Source: Klebsiella pneumoniae
Lineage (GTDB): Bacteria > Pseudomonadota > Gammaproteobacteria > Pseudomonadales > Pseudohongiellaceae
Direction of reading: 5' to 3'
Assembly: GCA_945869725.1 (NCBI GenBank)
Contig: CAMBPO010000024.1
Coordinates: forward strand, 1 to 40,595
Length of the DNA stretch: 40,595 nucleotides
Position numbers and translations under genes: made by a program. The notes under the pieces were generated by a model, which worked only from the letters and a program-made list of their open reading frames with translations, did no database searches and was not told where the DNA came from. Positions 36,392 to 40,595 of this stretch are shown here, in pieces. Positions within the stretch are counted from its first letter, which is position 1; each line of letters begins with the position of its first letter.

Positions 36392-37291
36392 ATGGCCGTG
36401 GTAAAGATCACCAGCCTGCTGGCAACAGCAGGTGTTCTGGTGTGGTCTGCAACGTATGTCGCCGGTCTTGTCTGGCATGTGCTGGCAACGGACGTGAATG
36501 TGTCTGCGACAGAATCACTGGTTGCCAGCAACCCCTCCGTTGCAGACAAGCGCAGGGTTGACACTGTTGATCTGCAGCGTTTGCAGTCGGTATTTGTGTT
36601 GGAGACGCAAGGCCAGCGTGCGGTTGTGGCTGCGGATTCTGATGTTGAAGTGAGCGCCGAACAAACCCGGTTGTCGCTGACACTGCAAGGCGTGGTGCTC
36701 AGTAGTGTTGCAGCACAGTCAAGGGCCATCATCGGCAGTGGCGAGGCGCAGCAAGGTTACAAACCGGGCGACAGCATTGCAGACATGCCCGGCGATGTTG
36801 TGTTGCAGGCGGTGTATGAGCGCTATGTGCTGCTCGACAACAATGGTCGTATCGAGACCCTGCGCATGGATGAAGCGCCATCTGAAAACGCCCTGTCAGG
36901 CAGTCAGTCACTGTCAGCGCTGACGGAAGTCACAGCGCCGGCAGCAAACACGACACCTGCCAGCGGCAATGCACCTGCCGCGCCTGGTCAATTCGCCGGC
37001 AAGGCGTTTACTGATCTGGTGCGTATTCTGCCGGTGGTGGAGCCTGCCGACAGCCCGCAGGCAGGCGCTTTACGTGGCTTACAGATCCGTCACGGCAGTC
37101 GCCAGGATTTTCTTAGCGCAGTGGGCCTGCAACAGGGTGATCTGATTACTGGCGTCAACGGCAACCCTCTGCAAGATGCCGCACAGTTACCGCAATTGCT
37201 TCAGCAGATGTCCGACTCACCAACAGTGGCCTTGCAGATCGTCCGTGATGAGCAGCAGGTAAATGTGCAGATTGACAGGGCGCAGTGGTAG
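36392..37291 (+). CDS. gspC: Type II secretion system protein GspC
   Basis: GspC links the inner-membrane platform to the secretin GspD. From the ATG at 36392 the protein has 299 residues. One membrane segment (about 5-25, LLATAGVLVWSATYVAGLVW) comes first. The periplasmic HR domain has LTLQGVVLSSVAAQSRAIIG with YKPGDSI and YERYVLLDNNGRIETL (about 90-165). A Pro/Ala/Thr linker and a C-terminal PDZ domain with GLQQGDLITGVNGNPLQD (about 245-262) complete it. A GTG at 36368 would give eight more residues and overlap the receptor gene by 13 bp. The 11-bp spacing from the receptor stop indicates one transcript. Confidence 0.88.
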   Translation: MAVVKITSLLATAGVLVWSATYVAGLVWHVLATDVNVSATESLVASNPSVADKRRVDTVDLQRLQSVFVLETQGQRAVVAADSDVEVSAEQTRLSLTLQGVVLSSVAAQSRAIIGSGEAQQGYKPGDSIADMPGDVVLQAVYERYVLLDNNGRIETLRMDEAPSENALSGSQSLSALTEVTAPAANTTPASGNAPAAPGQFAGKAFTDLVRILPVVEPADSPQAGALRGLQIRHGSRQDFLSAVGLQQGDLITGVNGNPLQDAAQLPQLLQQMSDSPTVALQIVRDEQQVNVQIDRAQW

Positions 37292-37324
37292 CAGCCACCG
37301 CGGCCGCGACAAGCGCTCCAGCGG

Positions 37325-37386
37325 CTGTCACCGATCTGTAATATCCCAGTCACATCACTGTCACATGTGAGTCATACCATTGTCAT
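37325..37386 (+). promoter_or_regulatory. Array of six PhoB half-sites (triple Pho box) upstream of gspD
   Basis: Six 7-mers spaced exactly 11 bp apart resemble CTGTCAY: CTGTCAC (37325), CTGTAAT (37336), CAGTCAC (37347), CTGTCAC (37358), GAGTCAT (37369) and TTGTCAT (37380). Matches are 7, 6, 6, 7, 5 and 6 of 7, with 4-bp spacers. This is the pattern of tandem Pho boxes, on which PhoB binds head-to-tail along one DNA face. It lies in the 151-bp gap between gspC and gspD, two genes that are normally adjacent. It would give gspD and the genes after it their own PhoB-activated promoter; the -10 element is not clear. Confidence 0.82.
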
Positions 37387-37442
37387 ACGCACATTGACCT
37401 TGAACAGAATCAGTCAGAACCGGCTGACAGAAAGGACAGCCA

Positions 37443-39554
37443 ATGACTTTCCGCATGATCTTCTCCACAAACGCCCATACAGCCCTGCACACATCCGCCC
37501 GCGCTGCCGTCAGTACAACAACCTGTACGACCGTTGGCGCAACAACCCGCACAACCGTTGGCAACATCAGGAAACTGCTGAGCCGGGTGATCGCTTCGAT
37601 CTTAATGATGTTGGTGGCTGCTGAGGCTTTTGCTCAAGCAGTGACCTGGACACCCAATTTTCGCGACAGCGATATTCTGGAAGTGATCCGCGCAGTGCAG
37701 GACGTGACCGGCAAAACCATGATCATTGATCCACGCGTGCGTGGTCAGATGACAGTGATGAGCAATGAGGCTGTTGATGCCGAAGGGTATTACCAGATTT
37801 TCCTGCGCGCCCTCGATCTAAACGGCTTTACCGCGGTAGAAACCGGCAACAACATGGTCAGCATTCTGCCAACACAGGATGCGCGCGCCGCGCCCTTGCC
37901 GTTTGCCGACTTCAGTGCCAACGACAGCAGCCTGTACGTGACCGAAGCGTTCCAGCTGGAGAACGTCTCGGTATCGCAGGTGTTGCCGGTGCTGCGTCCG
38001 CTGGTGTCACAAAGCACCGGTCAGATGTCGGCCTATCCGGCTGGCAACATGATTGTGCTGGTGGATACCGTGGCGAATGTGGAACGCATCCGGCAAATCC
38101 TGCAGCGTATTGATCAGAGCTCCATCCCGGAAACTGACATCATCCGTCTGCAGTTTGCCAGCGCACGCGACATGGTGACACTGCTGCAAGATTTGCAGGA
38201 AGAAAACGCGCCCACCGAAGAAGAACCCATCAGTGCCCGTCTGCTGATCAGTGCCGATGAGCGCACAAATTCAGTATTGGTGACGGGCGGTCAGCGTCAA
38301 CGCACGCACATTCGTGAGCTGGTCACCTTGCTGGATCAGCCGCGTGAGCAGGACGGCAATACCCGTGTTGTGTATCTGGAGTATGCCAATGCCGCGCGTG
38401 TCGCGGAGGTGCTCAGCGCCGTGGTGCGTGACCGTTTTGGTCTGCCCTCGGGCGAAGAACAGACGACGCAGCCCCGCCAAGCCAGCATTCAGGCCGATGC
38501 CGATAACAATGCGTTGATCATCACCGCTGATCTTGATGTGATCGATTCGCTGATGGACGTGGTGCAGCGGCTGGATATTCAGCGCGCGCAGGTACTGGTC
38601 GAAGCGATTATTGTTGAGATCAACGATGACGTTGGTCAGAACCTCGGCATACAGTGGCTATTCCGCGATGACAGTGGTGGTTTTGCCAGCAGCTTTGATG
38701 CCGGCAATAATCTGCAGCAACTGGGGCTGGTGACCGAAGGTGCGTTGGCAGAGGACAGGCGAGATGCCTTGACAGGGCTGGCGGCCGGGCTTGCCGGTAT
38801 TGCCGGACAAAGCATAGGCGTCGGTCGCTTGGGTGGCAGTACGGATCTGCTGGCGCTGATTGATCTGCTGCAGGCCAACAGTGGTGCGAATATTTTGTCC
38901 ACACCGAACATTCTCACCACCGATAACAGCGAGGCGGTGATCACGGTGGGAGAAAGTGTGCCATTTGTCACCGGTTCGTTTACCAACACCGGCGGCTCCG
39001 GCAGTGTGCAGAATCCCTTTCAGACCATCAATCGTCAGAACGTCGGCACCACCTTGCGTGTCACCCCGCATGTCAACCGTGGTGATCGTGTGGCGCTGGA
39101 CATCAGTCAGGAAATTTCCAGCATCTCCCCCAAAGCCGGCGCGGTGGATCTGATTACCAATGAACGCAAAATTGAAACACGGGTGACGGTTGCTGACGGT
39201 GAAACCGTAGTGCTGGGTGGCCTGATTCGAGACAACGTCATTCAAACCGAGCAGCGTGTGCCCTTGCTGGGCAGCGTGCCGGGCATCGGCCGTCTGTTCC
39301 GCTCGCAGACCAGCAGCGTGCAAAAAACCAACTTGCTGGTGTTTATCCGCCCCACCATTTTGCGTGACGATGACGCGTTACGCGGCGCGACGGCGGAGAA
39401 ATATCAGCTGATTCGTGAGCAGCAATTACAACAGACGCCGCTCAGCGGTTGGTTGTTCGAGTCTGATGATATGCCGGTATTGCCTGAGTGGGAAAACACC
39501 GTATCTGGCCAGACGGCTGCTGAGGATGACAGCGCCAATCTGAGTGAACCGTGA
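37443..39554 (+). CDS. gspD: Type II secretion system secretin GspD
   Basis: GspD forms the outer-membrane secretin ring through which folded substrates leave. The N0 domain starts near VTWTPNFRDSDILEVIRAV (about 67-85). N1-N3 domains follow (NVSVSQVLPVLRPL; ISADERTNSVLVTGG; ANAARVAEVLSAVV). The secretin core has SGANILSTPNILTTDN, GTTLRVTPHVN and VPLLGSVPGIGRLF (about 606-619). It has 703 residues. The ATG at 37443 follows an AAAGGA site and yields an unusually long, Thr-rich N-terminus (about 65 residues before the AFAQA cleavage site), so a downstream start cannot be excluded. It is preceded by the Pho box array. Confidence 0.94.
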   Translation: MTFRMIFSTNAHTALHTSARAAVSTTTCTTVGATTRTTVGNIRKLLSRVIASILMMLVAAEAFAQAVTWTPNFRDSDILEVIRAVQDVTGKTMIIDPRVRGQMTVMSNEAVDAEGYYQIFLRALDLNGFTAVETGNNMVSILPTQDARAAPLPFADFSANDSSLYVTEAFQLENVSVSQVLPVLRPLVSQSTGQMSAYPAGNMIVLVDTVANVERIRQILQRIDQSSIPETDIIRLQFASARDMVTLLQDLQEENAPTEEEPISARLLISADERTNSVLVTGGQRQRTHIRELVTLLDQPREQDGNTRVVYLEYANAARVAEVLSAVVRDRFGLPSGEEQTTQPRQASIQADADNNALIITADLDVIDSLMDVVQRLDIQRAQVLVEAIIVEINDDVGQNLGIQWLFRDDSGGFASSFDAGNNLQQLGLVTEGALAEDRRDALTGLAAGLAGIAGQSIGVGRLGGSTDLLALIDLLQANSGANILSTPNILTTDNSEAVITVGESVPFVTGSFTNTGGSGSVQNPFQTINRQNVGTTLRVTPHVNRGDRVALDISQEISSISPKAGAVDLITNERKIETRVTVADGETVVLGGLIRDNVIQTEQRVPLLGSVPGIGRLFRSQTSSVQKTNLLVFIRPTILRDDDALRGATAEKYQLIREQQLQQTPLSGWLFESDDMPVLPEWENTVSGQTAAEDDSANLSEP

Positions 39555-39564
39555 GCCTGACGCC

Positions 39565-40595
39565 ATGAGCAGCCCGCAAAACCAGAGTCGCCTGTTGCCG
39601 TTTGAATTTGCCCAGCAGCACGGTGTGCTCTGGGATGGTGAATCGCTGAGCTGCCGGCAGAACCCGACGCTGCCAGTATTGCTTGAGCTGCGGCGTGTAT
39701 TGGGCGCTGGTTTGCACTGGCAACTCACTGATCAGGCGACTTTCCAGCAAAACCTCACCCGTTTGTATCAAAGTGGCGCCGATGCCGCGCAACGCGCTGC
39801 TGAAGATCTGGATGATGATTTTGATCTGGATGCGCTGGTCGACGAGATTCCCCAACACAGTGATTTATTGTCCGGTGCGGAAAATGCGCCGGTGATCCGG
39901 CTGATCAATGCGCTGTTATCCCAGGCTGTGCGCGAAAAGGCTTCGGATATTCACATCGAACCCTACGAGCGCAAAGTATCCGTGCGCTTTCGGGTGGATG
40001 GTGTGCTGCGCGATGTGCTGGCGCCGAAAGCGGAGCTGGGTCCGGTGCTGGTATCACGCTTAAAGGTGATGGCGCGTCTGGATATTGCTGAGAAGCGCTT
40101 GCCGCAGGATGGCCGTATCAGTGTGCGCCTCGCAGGACATGCGGTGGATATTCGAATGTCCACGATACCGTCAAGTTTTGGTGAGCGCGTGGTGTTGCGA
40201 CTGCTGGATCAGGCTGCCGGGCAGTTGCAGCTTGAGCAGTTGGATTTGCCCCCGATGATGCTCAGCGCACTGCAAAATGCCTTGCGCAAACCCCACGGCA
40301 TTATTCTGGTGACGGGCCCCACCGGTTCCGGAAAAACCACCACCCTGTATGCGGGTCTGCAGCACATCAACAGTCGTGAGCGAAACATTCTGACCATCGA
40401 AGATCCGGTGGAATACCAGTTGCCGGGTATCGGGCAGACGCAGGTGAATACCAAAGTCGACATGAGTTTTGCGCGCGGATTACGTGCGGTGCTGCGTCAG
40501 GATCCGGACGTGGTGATGGTGGGTGAGATCCGCGATCAGGAGACCGCAGCCATCGCCGTGCAGGCGTCGTTAACCGGGCATCTGGTGTTATCAAC
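39565..40595 (+). CDS. gspE: Type II secretion ATPase GspE (3' end beyond window)
   Basis: GspE is the cytoplasmic hexameric ATPase that drives pseudopilus assembly. From the ATG at 39565, 10 bp after gspD, 343 codons are visible. The N2E domain includes SDIHIEPYERKVSVRFRVDG and RLDIAEKRLPQDGRIS. Walker A is GPTGSGKTT (251-259). The Asp box TIEDPVEYQL, Walker B-like VVMVGEIRDQE and the His box with LTGHLV follow, the last near the window edge. The four-cysteine zinc finger typical of GspE would lie beyond the end. The frame is open to the last base, so the gene is cut by the window, not broken. Confidence 0.95.
   Translation, partial: MSSPQNQSRLLPFEFAQQHGVLWDGESLSCRQNPTLPVLLELRRVLGAGLHWQLTDQATFQQNLTRLYQSGADAAQRAAEDLDDDFDLDALVDEIPQHSDLLSGAENAPVIRLINALLSQAVREKASDIHIEPYERKVSVRFRVDGVLRDVLAPKAELGPVLVSRLKVMARLDIAEKRLPQDGRISVRLAGHAVDIRMSTIPSSFGERVVLRLLDQAAGQLQLEQLDLPPMMLSALQNALRKPHGIILVTGPTGSGKTTTLYAGLQHINSRERNILTIEDPVEYQLPGIGQTQVNTKVDMSFARGLRAVLRQDPDVVMVGEIRDQETAAIAVQASLTGHLVLS

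Noticed and set aside
37391..37397. A seventh Pho repeat after TTGTCAT
   Set aside because: The 7-mer in phase (ACATTGA) does not resemble CTGTCAY, and the one in phase upstream (CGCTCCA at 37314) is also too poor, so the array is limited to six.

Overview
The window looks like a chromosomal segment of a marine-type gammaproteobacterium. Reasons: the gene order tuf / S10 / spc / alpha is canonical, a gammaproteobacterial-style alpha-operon leader precedes rpsM, and there are a long-form S14, a 501-residue-class GlpK, a GlpD close to those of Pseudomonas and Escherichia, a TonB-dependent receptor and a type II secretion system. Genus cannot be fixed from sequence reading alone; a Cellvibrionales- or Pseudohongiella-like lineage is a guess. 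No rRNA, tRNA, insertion sequence, prophage or CRISPR array was seen.

Region 1 (1-14374, all plus strand): the 3' end of tuf and its terminator, a near-consensus sigma-70 promoter, then 27 ribosomal protein genes with secY and rpoA, closed by a strong terminator after rplQ. rpmJ (L36, 38 codons) lies between secY and rpsM. The alpha leader has a 7-bp outer stem and an inner hairpin. The rpsJ-rplC gap is unusually long (182 bp) and contains a perfect tRNA T-arm mimic just upstream of the rplC ribosome binding site.

Region 2 (14433-21025): glycerol catabolism. glpK, a histidine phosphatase, a DUF1499 membrane protein and an lspA-like peptidase form a tight minus-strand operon. It diverges from glpD, which is followed by an exported alpha/beta hydrolase. 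The divergent control region holds a 12-bp perfect inverted repeat.

Region 3 (21027-31609): an accessory stretch of mostly exported proteins. It has an SMI1/KNR4-like protein, an exported methyltransferase-like protein, an acyl-protein thioesterase-type esterase, a DUF2214 membrane protein, a glutaredoxin and a TetR regulator. These are followed by a large redoxin / haem c / copper monooxygenase fusion, a beta-lactamase-fold hydrolase, a small lipoprotein, a secreted esterase, a YPNG-repeat protein and a persulfide dioxygenase-rhodanese fusion.

Region 4 (31610-40595): the most interesting part. A beta-helix-like lipoprotein, a 900-residue TonB-dependent receptor, gspC, gspD and the start of gspE lie in one direction. 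A good Pho box (two 7-mers 11 bp apart) precedes the lipoprotein gene. Six 7-mers related to CTGTCAY, exactly 11 bp apart, precede gspD. This predicts that PhoB switches on a surface lipoprotein, an outer-membrane receptor and a type II secretion machine together under phosphate starvation. The arrangement recalls the ElpS/T2SS locus of Caulobacter (recalled from literature), but with a direct DNA-level signature.
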